Assembly (NCBI GenBank): GCA_001247695.2
Contig: LGRX02035385.1
Coordinates: 1-44,934, forward strand
Reading direction: 5' to 3'
DNA length: 44,934 bases
DNA from: Cymbomonas tetramitiformis
Lineage: Eukaryota > Chlorophyta > Pyramimonadophyceae > Pyramimonadales > Pyramimonadaceae
Shown: piece after piece, positions 15,840 through 27,081 of the stretch
How positions within the stretch are numbered: the stretch's first letter is position 1
Layout of the letters: every line of letters begins with the position of its first letter
Position numbers and translations under genes: made by a program
Notes under the pieces: model-generated
The model's database searches: none
Told to the model about the DNA's origin: nothing
What the model saw: only the letters and a program-made list of their open reading frames with translations

Positions 15840-17159
15840 TGAGAAGTGCTTGGCCTTCAGAACTCGGAACCGAAACTATCGTTTACACCTCAGTCTGGCC
15901 CTGATCCAGTATATTATAAAAAACCGAATTGTGTCCCTTTGCACGTTCGATCAAAAACATCATTCCGAGTATATGTCGTGGTGCCCCTGGCACACCTCGG
16001 GTCGAGGGGTGACAGAAAGACCAGAGCTCCCTCCCCCCGAGGGGGTGGAAGTCTGTGTCTCCATAAGGATTCGCATGTAGTACAAATATATAAATATTGG
16101 TTTACCAAATACAATCATATAATTATTCCATTATTCTAAATTCCCTCGCAGACGATGAATATATAAAATAGCGGTGGGTATTATAACTACATAATTAGAT
16201 AATATATAATTTTATGGCGTGATATTACGATTTATAAAACGATTTAGCATTTCTCACACTTTCGATGTCGATGTCGATGTCGATGTCGATGGCGTATGTC
16301 GATGTCGCTGTCGTGTCCTCGTCGTGTGGTTCGCTTCCCACTTTATCTTTAGCTCGCAAAAGAAAAGTGATCGAGCGATTCTTGCGTTGGACCCTAGCCA
16401 ATGAAAATAGGGGGGGGGCATGTCGATGTGACACTCATGCTGGGTTCTACGATACGGCCGCGGCCGCCGTATGATACGGCAGATGGCCCATACGGTTATC
16501 CATACGAGGTAGTTATAGCTGGCAATAACTAGCATGTCATCTGACGTGCCAAATTGGGAACGGAACGGTCTGACCGCCTCCCGCAAAAGTCAACGCAAAA
16601 GTCAACGCCTGGATTCTCGGGGAAAACGAACAAAAAAGACAAAATTTCGACAATAATTGTAAGAAAAAAAGTCGGAATATAAGAGGAAACTCATATGTAT
16701 ACCCTTGATGCTCTGGCGCTTGCGCCTTACGTGAAGCGCCCTAAGGGATGGCTCCGTAGTCTTTGCCATTAAAAGCAACACCTAACCAAATTTTCTTTTT
16801 TGCAGGGACGTTTATTTTCTTTTTCGGAGTGTTTGAGAATCAAGGAAAGCAAGCAATCAAGTGACAGTCAGACACATACATACGAGATCGAGTGAATACC
16901 GGAAGTGTGAGCACAGCTTCGATGATCAAACGAACGAAATAATACTTCTCTATGGTCGCGTTACTTAGATAATAATCATGTTAAGTAAGAATAGCAGTAA
17001 TGGTAACTACGTATACTTCTCTAGAGCCAACGGCCGTTGGGACGCATCACTTCAAGCTTTAACTTTTCAGTTCGAAATACACAAAGCCAGATAGCGCGCC
17101 TTCCTTTGCGTGAGCTTGTGTCACCATCGTGAGAGCTGGCAGCCTTTTTTTCAAGAGGA
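15840..17159. other. Long stretch without a recognisable gene
   Basis: Composition changes to AT-rich around 16080-16260. The region holds a hexamer array (16263-16310), a C/G palindrome CGGCCGCGGCCG near 16456, and otherwise only short open frames. I see no supported gene. Confidence 0.5.
16263..16310. repeat. (GATGTC)n hexamer microsatellite
   Basis: About five perfect GATGTC units followed by two imperfect ones. It is open in several frames purely because of its period. Confidence 0.9.
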
Positions 17160-17540
17160 TTACTTAGCCAAATAACTTAGCATGTTTTTGCGCCCGCTTC
17201 CTATATCGCAAGAGTCAGTGCCGAGTTTGAGCAAGTCTACTTCTTCGCGCAACCGGTCCAGCTCGCCCTGAGTTGTCTCGATAGTCACGCCAGACGCCTG
17301 AGCTGTCCTCAACATCCCAGTCAACTGTTGGCGTGTGGTACCAGGCATCGAGACACGCATAGCACTTTCAAGAGTCTCGTAGTGCTCCCCGACATTCTGG
17401 GTTCGCTGTATACGCATATAATCGCGATTGCGTTTACGTTGAGCTTGTTTGCGTGCGACATCATCGTCCCCATAAAACACCCACTGACTCACGCGCTTAA
17501 TGTAAGCTTTCCGGTTTTGAGGTTTCTCAACGCATCCCAC
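17160..17540 (-). CDS. Candidate basic/coiled-coil protein (bZIP-like arrangement)
   Basis: Minus-strand frame of 126 codons. A strongly basic stretch RKQAQRKRNRDYMRIQR is followed by a helical, heptad-rich C-terminus (LESAMRV..., GELDRLREEVDLLKLG). This resembles the basic region plus zipper layout of bZIP factors, but the invariant Asn/Arg spacing of true bZIP is not clear. An alternative reading places an exon on the same strand in another frame (to LASGEWDALRNLKTGKLTLS at 17498) with a good donor, GTGAGT. The two are mutually exclusive at the overlap. Confidence 0.4.
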   Translation of the reverse strand: MGCVEKPQNRKAYIKRVSQWVFYGDDDVARKQAQRKRNRDYMRIQRTQNVGEHYETLESAMRVSMPGTTRQQLTGMLRTAQASGVTIETTQGELDRLREEVDLLKLGTDSCDIGSGRKNMLSYLAK

Positions 17541-17699
17541 TCTCCACTCGCCAAAGTCGCCTCATCAAAGATATCGTAAGTGCAACTAATGTGAATGTTG
17601 CTGTGACTGAATAAACAACGCAATCGGTATAAGTAAACTGTAGGAAATTGTGCGCCAACGATTGAGAAATGCGGATAGTATCTGCGACGACGCAGCACA

Positions 17700-19920
17700 C
17701 GATATTCGAGAATCGTGCGCCGAGAAGCATCCTTACAGCTTGTCGAATGGGAAACTCGCTAACGCAGCGCGCATCCAAACACTGCTGATGATGCAACATA
17801 TTGATATCGAAAGAGAAACATATCAATCGACGTTATTGTGCAGGAATCCCAAGCGTACTATACACATTGATCGGATACTATGCCATACACATTGAGAACA
17901 CTCGGCTGTGAATACAGTACTCATCCGAGGAAGGCACTTGCGAAACAGTATCGGCGTTCACCGCAAGTAGGTCAAGCGAAGTAAAGTGATAACAAATGCG
18001 CTCACAATACATTACTCATCCAAGAAAGGCGAAAATAAAATACAAACCACTCCCTTACTGTCTCAACGTATGTAAATCTGTATCGTACGGCATGATCGCG
18101 CTGGGGCTTCAGGCTACGCGCGCCTGAGCCCCTCTACACTGTCAAGCGGTGAGCTACACCTTACTGTATGATCACTGTGCGTGTGGCCTCCAAAACTGCG
18201 GTCTCAACTATCATATCCTAGAATTGAAAATGAAAATGCACGTACAGCATGCGTCTACGACATTGTGCCACTGTGCGTGGCAATGCCACCTACTATTATG
18301 TTGTTCCCATTTCCTAGCTAAATGAATGGAGACTAACACAATTGTCCAACGATGCACAGCATGCGTTCACAACCCATTATGGCTGCACTACCCCCTTTGT
18401 CCTCAATCCATGTATCTGGTTATCACTACTCGGGTTTGGGAACTTCATCAGATGGAAGATTTGCAAGCATCGCTTCATGACTCATTAAACTTTTCACTGC
18501 GTAGCTTATACTTTTTCATCTTCAGGATTCCCAGCGCTGCATGACATCAACAATCCAACCTCTACCATCAACCATATACATACAGGCATACATACAGACC
18601 ATGGAAGCCAAACCCCCCTAGAGTATAATTCTTTCCCCTTTCTTTTTCTGCGCACATGCAAATAAAGATATGAAAGGTAAACAATGTATCGTCGCTGGAG
18701 TCATACTTTATTCATTTGCTATACGAGTATACCAATTTTAATAAAACCTTTGGCTTACCACAACGCACATGCCTGCGCCAAGCAAGAGGGGGCTTCAATA
18801 GTACACTTGGACCGCAACCAGAGAACACCAATGATGTGACCACACCTTATACCCTATACCCTGAGGCCAGAGCCCCGCAGATCTGATGATCGGGTCAAAT
18901 CGGGTCCCCACATCTGCCTCTTCTTCAAATACTGTGAGAAGAACCATGGAGACTGCCGAGACCTGATGGAGGCTCTATTCAGATCACAATGGTCGGGCAT
19001 ATTTTGGGGCAGCTGGATGGATGGATAGATACTCAGATACTCAGATACTCAGATATATGTAGCCATGCAGGCTCAAAATCCCACACCATGGAAGGGTGTC
19101 TGTCCTTCTTTTCTTTACATCGATATGCAGATTCATGGATACACAAGTGGATACGCGTATGCATAGATGCGCGCCAAAGGGCTCAGGGAACCCAACGAAA
19201 TAGGTTTACCGAAGGCGTTACTGGCAGTCCGGTACACCACACACCTATTACTCTGGCATCCCAACACCCGGGAAAGCCGAGCGTGCATACGCTCAGGGAT
19301 AACCCAGTTGAAGGTTTCACATATTGTGCGCAGCAGGTACTGCTGTCACTGGTGCTGACGGGAAAATGAAACAAAGGCGGAACCTCAGGCGGGCACCAAA
19401 GTGCACCTCGCCAAAATCAACGGACGCTTTGCATGCTGCGTACTCCAGATTGACGAGAACACAATTCTGTCCGTCTTACCTATGCTCATAATGCGACATC
19501 GAAAGCATGGTTTTGCGATATTCGAGTATCAATACGCCTGGCTGATATGGAGGGCTAGGCTCCCTCAACACAAAGCCACACAACCCGAAAGGAATGTCTT
19601 TTTGTTTTTTCTTCTGCTTCCTGGTTGATATTAATTTATACACACACACCGATCCTGCACATGCGACGACGCTAGCTGGTCGAACCTTGCCGGATTGAAG
19701 CAGGGAGGCAGCATGCACACCTGCGCGATTTAGTTTCTCCGCGATCAAAGCTGAACTCGGTGCATCCAATCGGAGCAGGTCATCCTCCACGGCTCTCCAC
19801 ATGTGCTCTATCAGCATTTTCAACTGTGACCACATCGCACCTCGTTGTCAGCCTCTCGCTGGCGGCACCATCTCCTTTGGCCCCGCGCCAGTCGCGGGCA
19901 ATAATTCAAGTGCAATACTG
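17700..19920. other. Stretch without a recognisable gene
   Basis: Low coding signal on both strands, mixed composition, and near-repeats of ACTCAGAT at 19031-19056. No domain or exon chain could be supported here. Confidence 0.5.
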
Positions 19921-19928
19921 CATACGTG

Positions 19929-20050
19929 CTGGCTCAAACAGCGCCCACCAAGACCCGAGTTCTGCACCAAGCTGCTTCCGAGGGAATGTTGGCTCAAACA
20001 GCGCCCACCAAGACCCGAGTTCTGCACCAAGCTGCTTCCGAGGGAATGTT
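19929..20050. repeat. Exact 60-bp tandem duplication
   Basis: Two copies with a 60-bp period starting TTGGCTCAAACAGCGCCCAC (the first begins GCTGGC). They are identical over the whole period, so the duplication is recent. Sixty is a multiple of three, so flanking frames are kept open. Confidence 0.95.
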
Positions 20051-20456
20051 GGAAACTGACCCAAAACAAAAAGGCTTGCTCAAGTTCCACCACTTCAACA
20101 AATCGGCTCCCTCATGCGAGAACCAACCGGCGGGTGCCACGAGGCCTCCTGCACCTGTGACTAGCATGCGCGGGAAGGAAGGAAACTTAAACCTGCCGGA
20201 TAAATTTCAGTAACAACAAGGAACCGCCACTCGCCGCACTTTTTGACAGGGCTTTGAAGTGTAGCTGTTTGACCGACTGAAATCGTGCGACAACTGTCAG
20301 TGGAAGCCTGGCGTATTTAATAGCGTTGATAGCGCTGCTGACAACGCACTGACCGACGCTACCAGTCCCGTGTTCCGCTTCGCTCGATGCTCGCGGCATT
20401 TGCAGCTGGGGGCATGCCGCATGGGCACACCTTCCCAGCCAAAGGCTGCTCTTCAT

Positions 20457-20915
20457 TCAGCTGCCCTGCGAATGGATCTGCACGCCGCATGCATCACAGA
20501 GTGCTCTTACGCTTCCCGGCGTGAGGGCGCCGTCGTTGACACAGCACACACCAGGCAACGTCATCATATGTTCGATGGGAGATATGCAAGTGAGTAAAGC
20601 CAGCGCAATGGTCATCAATGGTGAGTGAGTAAAGCCAGCGCAATGGTCCATGAATGGAATCTCCACCATGCGGACCAATGTCTCTAGATGACGGTCGAGC
20701 TGAGACTCCACCGACTCTCTGTATGAGGCGAAACAGTCACCCAACAAAGCTCGCCCGAGCTGCGTGGATAACCATCTGGGGCATTCAACCCACGCCGACC
20801 CTTCTATTAAGCCGAGGTGAGATACATAAGAAGGTCCGACAAGTTTTCCGCGAGCCGGAAATCCCTGAAATACGCAGGAGTCCTGCCACAGCCGTCGGAT
20901 GTTTGAAACGCCCAC
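20457..20915 (-). CDS. Unassigned open frame, possible last exon of the large gene
   Basis: Minus-strand frame of 152 codons with natural composition (CPRWLSTQLGRALLGDCF, RESVESQLDRHLETLVRM, GSVRALCDACGVQ). It lies directly downstream of the last confident exon of the large armadillo-type gene, but I could not prove a phase-correct splice. It contains a duplicated 27-bp segment (ACCATTGCGCTGGCTTTACT with flanks) read in two different frames. No family is recognised. Confidence 0.3.
   Translation of the reverse strand: MGVSNIRRLWQDSCVFQGFPARGKLVGPSYVSHLGLIEGSAWVECPRWLSTQLGRALLGDCFASYRESVESQLDRHLETLVRMVEIPFMDHCAGFTHSPLMTIALALLTCISPIEHMMTLPGVCCVNDGALTPGSVRALCDACGVQIHSQGS
20589..20650. repeat. 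35-bp tandem duplication
   Basis: GTGAGTAAAGCCAGCGCAAT occurs twice, 35-37 bp apart. The shift is not a multiple of three, so it changes frame in the overlapping open frame. Confidence 0.85.
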
Positions 20916-21212
20916 GAAATGTCACGATTGTGTCACAGCTTGCACAGCTCTCATACTCCGCATGCCACGACAGCCAGCCAACCATAAAGCTGACCCACCT
21001 GGGTTGCCCAAGACTTTCGTGTCATAGTACCACTGCGACATGGTCTGCATCTGAACCGAGGCCAGCTGCTCCCTGCGTCACTCGCAACCGGAGCAACCAC
21101 CGAGGCTCTTGGTCTCCCATCTCTGGGATCTTCTCGCGCGAGGTGATGCGATTTAAGCAAAGCAAAGCCGTGGCAAGTTCCTGAGGCTGCAGCACCGCAC
21201 ATGCCAACGTAC

Positions 21213-21352
21213 CTGGTGGGGAGGGAGATGACCCGAACCAGTCGGACCAGGGCCTCGAGAAAATCGCCGAAGCTGAGGCTGCGGTCGCGCTGGATCTGTT
21301 CAATCTCGTCCATCACGCCGAGTCGCGCTGTGATGAAGCACAGTTTCATCTG
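21213..21352 (-). CDS. Large gene, exon with second DFLEALVR module
   Basis: QMKLCFITARLGVMDEIEQI, QRDRSLSFGDFLEALVRLVR, VISLPT, ending ACCAG|GTACGT (strong). GDFLEALVRLV matches CDFLEALVRVS in the exon at 24690-25271, so the helical module occurs twice. A minisatellite abuts the acceptor side directly. Confidence 0.6.
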
Positions 21353-21357
21353 CTCGG

Positions 21358-21560
21358 CCAACACCCCTCCACGGTCAACACCCCTCCACGGCCATCACCC
21401 CTCCACGGCCAACACCCCTCCACAGCCAACACCCTCCACGGCCAACAACCCTCAACGGCCAACACCCTCCACAGCCAAGACCCCTCCACGGCCAACACCC
21501 CTCCACGGTCAACACCCCTCCACGGCCAACACCCCTCCACGGTCAACACCTCTCCATGGT
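21358..21560. repeat. Minisatellite, about 17-bp unit
   Basis: About 12 copies of CACGGCCAACACCCCTC-like units. In minus sense it fills the 3' end of an intron and stops within 10 bp of the exon that starts at 21352. Confidence 0.9.
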
Positions 21561-21796
21561 CAACACCAAAGCGTTAGATCGTTTCCAAGACACTTTGAGC
21601 CTCGAGCAGTGGCCGCTGCAGCAGACATCCATCACATCATTTCCCTTCACTAAAATGCGGGGCGCCTTGCGATCATCTTTCCAATAGCATCCGCCTGCCG
21701 CTGCGGAGGTCTCGGCGGCGCGGATCCTCGAAGGCCTCCGGTGGCGGTGGTGCAGACCATCAAGAGAGGGCCGGCAGCGTCCATACACAAGTCTAC

Positions 21797-21970
21797 TTTG
21801 GGACGTCAACAATCCAGTCATCGCTCAGGATTTCGAAGACATCATAGAGCGATGCCGCAGCCCTCTGCGTGGACGACTTTTGGGTGTAAGCAGGGGGGAT
21901 GCGCTGGAAAAGACGCCGGTATGCGCACAACCCAAACAAAGCATTCCCAAAACCGATCAAGCACGCTCGC
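21797..21970 (-). CDS. Large gene, exon ILSDDWIVDVP
   Basis: ACLIGFGNALFGLCAYRRLF, QRIPPAYTQKSSTQRAA, SLYDVFEILSDDWIVDVP. Acceptor ccctgcag is good, and the donor is AAA|GTAGAC. The frame giving this peptide is not the one that is in simple phase with the preceding exon, so an upstream border needs revision. Confidence 0.45.
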
Positions 21971-22150
21971 CTGCAGGGCTGCTGTTGTGGCCGGAGAGAG
22001 CTCGTGGGCACGTGGCACCTGCTCACTGCATCCGTGACGAAACCGATAGGGACATGGCAACCATTCCCATACCGATGTGGCCGAACGATGGGGGGCAGGG
22101 CAGGTGAGGATGGGCAGGCGGACGAATGAGTGAAGAGTGAGTGAACGCAC

Positions 22151-22290
22151 CTGCAGATGGCCAATGGGCACGCAGGTGCGCTCGAGAAGCTCGATCCACT
22201 GGGGCATTTGCATGTACACTCCATATCTAAGGAGACCCCACGCCCAACCACCCACCACCGGAAGTGCTCTTGAGTGACGTCTCCCGCCGA
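22151..22290 (-). CDS. Large gene, exon ending PIGHLQ
   Basis: LLRYGVYMQMPQWIELLERT then CVPIGHLQ, ending CTGCAG|GTGCGT (strong). The 5' limit is unclear; the open frame extends back to 22354. Confidence 0.5.
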
Positions 22291-23292
22291 CGGGAATGGA
22301 ATCAATGACCACCACGTCAGCAGCAGGTCTCTCGGCCGCAGCTTCCATATTCAAATTACAACTTCATTCTATATCGAAGATCCGGCTGGATACTGAGCGA
22401 TCCCGTACCGCTCCCCCCTGCGCGGGCCCGGGGATTGCTCCGCACCCAACTGTCGCACCCCTCGCCACCAGAGGTGAGCGATGGGCATCGGCCGCCGTGG
22501 ATGATGCAGCATGCTCCACGATTACGAACCCCTTAGCAGGTTACGCTACTGGTGGCAAAGAATGCCAGGAGATACAACCCTTGACTCATAGGGGCGTGGC
22601 AACGAGACGGCACCAAGTGTGCTACACCAGGTGTGGCACGAGCTTCCTGGAGAGCAGAGCACTCTGCGATGTTGTGCAGACGCTTTCGAGGGACCGAGGA
22701 CACGTGGCGGTGTCAGTGGAGCCCCTTCAGGATGCCCACCCAGTCACTTCACACCGGCAAATTGACATGGGGTCAGAGAACATCAAAGTCTGCTCCGTGT
22801 AGGGGGACGGAGCACTGACCTCCCCAGTTCCCCGAGTTCGACCAGCACAAATTTTACATTTCGGGTGCTCGTTTTGTAGCGATTGAACAGTGCCTGTTAG
22901 CAGTCACTCCCCTCCCCCGAGTTCGATCCACAGAGCTCCTCCCATCTCCTCACCGGGGGTGCGCCGCCCTTCACCGCGCGCGGCCTGCTATGCCCCCGAG
23001 ACCTGGACGTGCCCTAGCTGCCACACGAGTCGCCTACATCAGCTGTGCTGGGCGCTCACAATGCTGACTCCAACCACCATGTCGGGCTCTACAACTAATG
23101 TGCATGGCATGCTCGATGAGCTTGATACAGAAGCCGCCATGACCGGAATGCCATGAGTCGTGATGCGCGCAGGTGACCATATCAAGAGCCCTTGCTGCAT
23201 ACCAATCACTCGGGGCCAATCGTATTCATGTGCCACTTGACGCACTTTTCAAACTCGAACAAGGTTTGTGCCGAGCTCCCTCTGTCTCTTAC

Positions 23293-23384
23293 CAAGAGTG
23301 CGCGAAAACTGTGGACTGCGTCACCGCATATTTCGCGGCGATAAGACTGCAACGCGTGACAGTATTCATCCTTTGAGCTGTCGA
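23293..23384 (-). CDS. Large gene or separate gene, short exon
   Basis: SKDEYCHALQSYRREICGDA then VHSFRALL, between acaactgtag and CTCTTG|GTAAGAG (strong donor). Helical. The link to its neighbours in phase was not established. Confidence 0.4.
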
Positions 23385-24069
23385 CTACAGTTGTCTCCAG
23401 CTCAGAGTTAGCTGGCAAATTTGCGCCTCCGTCCACCTCTTTGCTGCAAACTCAACAATTTGATTTCCTGCAGCGCTCTAGATTGATTCAACTTGATCTG
23501 ACGGTCTACGTGCCACCAAAAGCAACAGGCAGCCCACTTCCACTTCCACTTGATTAGGTAGTAGACCGGGGCGCTCAATCCTTTGACTTTTAAGTGCTGC
23601 GCATTCGGCCGCGTCTGCAGCGCTCGCTCGTGGGCTGTGTGCGTGGGGTGAGAGGGCCGCTTCGCAACGAGCAATCCGGTGGCGCACCGAGAGCGCATCA
23701 TAATTTTCCTTGAGCACAATGTCGATTGCCTTGGTGTATAATTCGGATGGCGGAAGCCCCTGGCATCACCCATTGCGAGATCTCACCCAGGACCCTGAGT
23801 CAAGTGCTATGCCGGCGGAGGCCCCTGCCACATCAAAGAGCAATCGCAAGCGCCGACACGAGGCCTTCTCGAGCAGCGGCGCAAGCCCGGCCCCCGCTTC
23901 CACTTCTACGCACATCACTGCCGCAGCAGTGCAATGCAATGAGAGGTACGATGCCTCGCAGCGTCGCTGTGACACCGACAGTGAACCCTGAGATGCGGAT
24001 CACTTTGCGAGGGTTGCTATTCTGGGATGCATCCTCGCATGCTGGCGCCGCTTCCGGGCAGGCCCCCGC

Positions 24070-24487
24070 CCCCCTTACCTCCACGGGACACCTGTTTGGC
24101 TCCGCAGGCTCGCCCCCCTTACCTCCACGGGACACCTGTTTGGCTCCGCAGGCTCGCCCCCCTTACCTCCACGGGACACCCGCTTTGGCCCGCAGGCTCC
24201 CCTCCTCCATCGGACACCGCTATTCCCGCGGGTCGCCCCCTTACCTCCAAGGGACACCCATTTGGCTCCGCGGGCTCGCCCCTTACCTCCACGGGACACC
24301 TGTTTGGCTCCGCAGGCTCGCCCCTTACCTCCACGGACACCCGCTTGGCTCCGCAGGCTCCCCTTACCTCCACGGGACACCCGCTTGTCCGCGGGCTCGC
24401 CCCCTTACCCACGGGACACCGTTTGGCTCCGCGGGCTCGCCCCCCTTACCTCCACGGGACACCTGTTTGGCTCCGCGGGCTCGCCCC
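24070..24487. repeat. Minisatellite, about 43-bp unit
   Basis: Ten units containing TTACCTCCACGGGACACC and TTGGCTCCGCAGGCTCG, with indels of 1-8 bp. Length changes break any long frame, so open frames here are artefacts. Located in an intron of the large gene. Confidence 0.95.
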
Positions 24488-24689
24488 TGAGGTGGTTCCG
24501 TGTCTGCAGAGCTTGCACCGGCAAGGGCTCGGAGAAGATCTTCTCCTGAGCAGAGGCACCCGCTCCCTTCAGGGGCCGCTCAGCGCGCGCCGCAGGACCC
24601 GAACCCTAAACCCTAGCCATGGCACCGAGGGGTCGCAGCGCTGCGGACGCTCTCTCCATGCCACACTTTTGCGCGGGTGCCTCACAGAT

Positions 24690-25271
24690 AAGCCCGGCTG
24701 TGTCCGGCTGCGTGCGCGCGCGAGGAGTTGGATATGTTTGGCCTGGCGGCGCGCGGAGGTTGGGGCTGAGGGGTGGCGGACAGGCGGGCGGGCAGCCAGG
24801 GGCATTGCCTTGAAGAGCTTGTGCAGCGCTTCTGCGGGCTCAAAGCCTCGGTCCACCACGAACTTCGCGACGGAGACGCGCACCAGAGCCTCGAGGAAGT
24901 CGCAGCGCTGGAGGCCCCGCGGCACCTCCTGCGCGCTCTCCGAGCTGCCTGGCACGACACTTCCCGCAGCGGGCGCATCGGAGGCAGCGGCGCCCAGCGT
25001 GGGGGGCGGCTGCAGCATCGCCTCCCGCCTCAATTCCCGCCCCGATTCGGCCGCTTTGCAAACGTAGTCGAAGATGCGCATGCAGTCCTTCAGTTTGCTG
25101 TTCGGCGACTCCTCGTCGCTGATCGAGCAAACGTTGATGAAGGCCTCGAATCCGACGGCATCCATCAAGGTGTCGCAGTGCTTCGAGATGGCGCTGAAGA
25201 AGTCGAACAGCGGAATGATGCATTTCTCGTAGTACTCCCGCAGCGCTCCGAGCATCGCTTGCACCAACTCC
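24690..25271 (-). CDS. Large gene, exon with first DFLEALVR module
   Basis: After catcacgcag, one base completes the split codon, then ELVQAMLGALREYYEKCIIP, LFDFFSAISKHCDTLMDAVG, FEAFINVCSISDEESPNSKL, DCMRIFDYVCKAAE and LQRCDFLEALVRVSVAKFVV. Alternating helices with an acidic loop (SDEES) look like a degenerate EF-hand-type fold. The 3' border is uncertain (TCT|GTGAGG at about 24690 is one choice). Confidence 0.65.
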
Positions 25272-25657
25272 CTGCGTGATGACGCCCCGACAATGCACGC
25301 CGCCGTCGAGCATGCGCAGAGAGAGAGAGAGTCTCACCGTCACCGTGTCAAGCCAGGGGCACACGGGCCTAGCGCGCAGAGGTGTGGGCCACCGCCCAGG
25401 AAGCGCTACGATGGGGAGCCACCATCTGACGGGTGCTATTGAATGGACCTGTCGAGGCCACTGCATCTACTGAACACACTCGTGGGCTGTATGCCAGGCA
25501 GCCTGACGCGATCTCCGCGAAAAGGGAGCCTCAGCATCCGCCACGTGTTGCATGCTCCGGACGATATTGTGAAACTCGTTCGGAGGGCGGAACTGTGGCA
25601 GCCCACTGGAAGCTGGAAAAGGCAATCAGGGGGACCTCCAGCCCCACTCTCCCCTAC

Positions 25658-25998
25658 CTCTCGAAGGTTGAGAGCGGCCGAGCAACGGGGGGAAGCTCGA
25701 GCTCCGTGGCGCCGAGCTTCGAGATGCTTCCCCAGTAGTCCGCCTGGACCTCCCCTTTGGTCTTCAGCAGCCTCTTGAAGGGGGTTCGCTGGCAGAGGTG
25801 CATCCAGTCGCAGCTGAACATGAACTCGTCGGACTTCGCGGTGCTCCACAGGCTCTGCGTTTCAGAGTCCAGGCGCCGCCGCCAGAACACGGACTCCTCC
25901 ACACGCCACGGACCGTGAACCCCTTCGTCGGGGCGATCTTGCGTTGCAGACATCATCTCCACCATTTCTTGCAGGTACCCTCTCCCTGGCGTAGCTTC
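25658..25998 (-). CDS. Large gene, Trp-rich exon (113 codons)
   Basis: EATPGRGYLQEMVEMMSATQ, HGPWRVEESVFWRRRLDSET, QSLWSTAKSDEFMFSCDWMH, LCQRTPFKRLLKTKGEVQAD, then a tail to STFER. Donor GAGAG|GTAGGG gives phase 2 and matches the next exon. Globular, no family recognised. Confidence 0.65.
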
Positions 25999-26073
25999 CT
26001 TCACATAGCTGTGGTGGTGATCGCATCGGCAAACCAGCCCCCACATTGTTCTAAGAGCTATCCAGGAGCATCA

Positions 26074-26325
26074 AGGCCCAGGGGTCAAGGCCCAGGGGTC
26101 AGGGGGTCAGGGGGTCAGAGGTCAGGGGTCAGGGGTCAGAGGTCAGGGGTCAAGGGCCAGCGGTCAGGGGTCAGGAGTCAGGGGTCAAGGGTCAGAGGTC
26201 AGGGGTCAGGGGTCAGGAGTCAGAGGTCAGGGGTCAGAGATCAGGGGTCAGAGGTCAGAGGTCAGGGGTCAGGGGTCAGGGTCAGGGGTCAGGGGTCAGG
26301 AGTCAGAGGTTAGGGGTCAGAGGGC
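26074..26325. repeat. Heptad minisatellite (AGGGGTC)n
   Basis: About 35 units of AGGGGTC with AGAGGTC and AGGAGTC variants. Strong purine/pyrimidine strand bias (G-rich on plus). Intronic. Confidence 0.95.
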
Positions 26326-26601
26326 GCTTCAGGAGGGAACATGCCGATCGGGTGCAGTGAGCAAAGGCGCGGGGTCCCAAGCGGAGGCTGAGATCAGGGG
26401 GCCTGGACCATGGTAAAAGGGTGTGCCGTATCAGTGTCTGGCCTGCTATATCTCCCAAGCTCCTCTCTTCCTAGATTCGTTTCTTTTCAAGATGAATGGC
26501 TTCATATGTGATGGGGCGGTTGTGGGGGTGGGGGAGAGGCCGGGAGCAGTGGTCGGGAGCGGGGGAAGCTTGCCACAGATGTCTCAGCTTGCGGGGACAA
26601 C

Positions 26602-26754
26602 TGACAGGAGGTCTGGGCGCTGGGTCGGGAGGGCGCACTTCGGGAGCAGCAGCATGAACTCGGACGCCGCAACGTACTCGAGCGGCGTCTCCAATTCCTT
26701 TTTACTAATTTTCTTCGACTTCTTTGTTTTCTTGGCGGTTTCCGGTTTCACATC
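26602..26754 (-). CDS. Large gene, Lys-rich exon
   Basis: Begins after catcctgtca read in reverse (gtgacag|GAT): DVKPETAKKTKKSKKISKKE, then LETPLEYVAASEFMLLLPKC. The Lys tract could be a nuclear or microtubule-binding basic patch. It ends near TCA|GTTGTC with phase 0. Confidence 0.5.
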
Positions 26755-26941
26755 CTGTCACACGCCATGCGGTCACCACGCCGTCCCTGAAACACGGCAA
26801 GAGGACCTGCGTGGTGATACAGTGGCGAGGCGTGGCGCATACAATGGACGCTCTCCTTCCCGACGAGGCACACAACCAGACCGGCTCGATGCCGAAACGA
26901 ACCGCCCTGGCTCAGTCAACACGCGTGGGGTGCGGGCTCAC

Positions 26942-27081
26942 CGTCAAGATGTCCTCCGCAATGGCGTCGCTCTCCTGGAGGTCCCACCGGAGCTGGTAGT
27001 TGTGCACCAGCACCTTCAGGGGCGGCTGCTCCGGGCACCTCCCAGCATCCACCCAACCATGCTCAGTCCAAAGCGAATATT
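26942..27081 (-). CDS. Large gene, exon KVLVHNYQLRWD
   Basis: HGWVDAGRCPEQPPLKVLVH, NYQLRWDLQESDAIAEDILT, ending ACG|GTGAGC. Several acceptors upstream are possible (for example ggactgag at about 27062); the frame shown is the protein-like one. Confidence 0.55.

Noticed and set aside
16456..16472. CGGCCGCGGCCG palindrome as an origin or recombination site
   Set aside because: Short GC palindrome with no repeats or partner sites; could be chance.
22810..22930. GTTCGA-containing words as a tRNA T-arm
   Set aside because: No matching acceptor or D-arm could be folded around them.
23726..25067. Pro/Leu/Thr-rich frames over the 43-bp array
   Set aside because: Generated by the minisatellite; minus-strand exons with real helices flank it.
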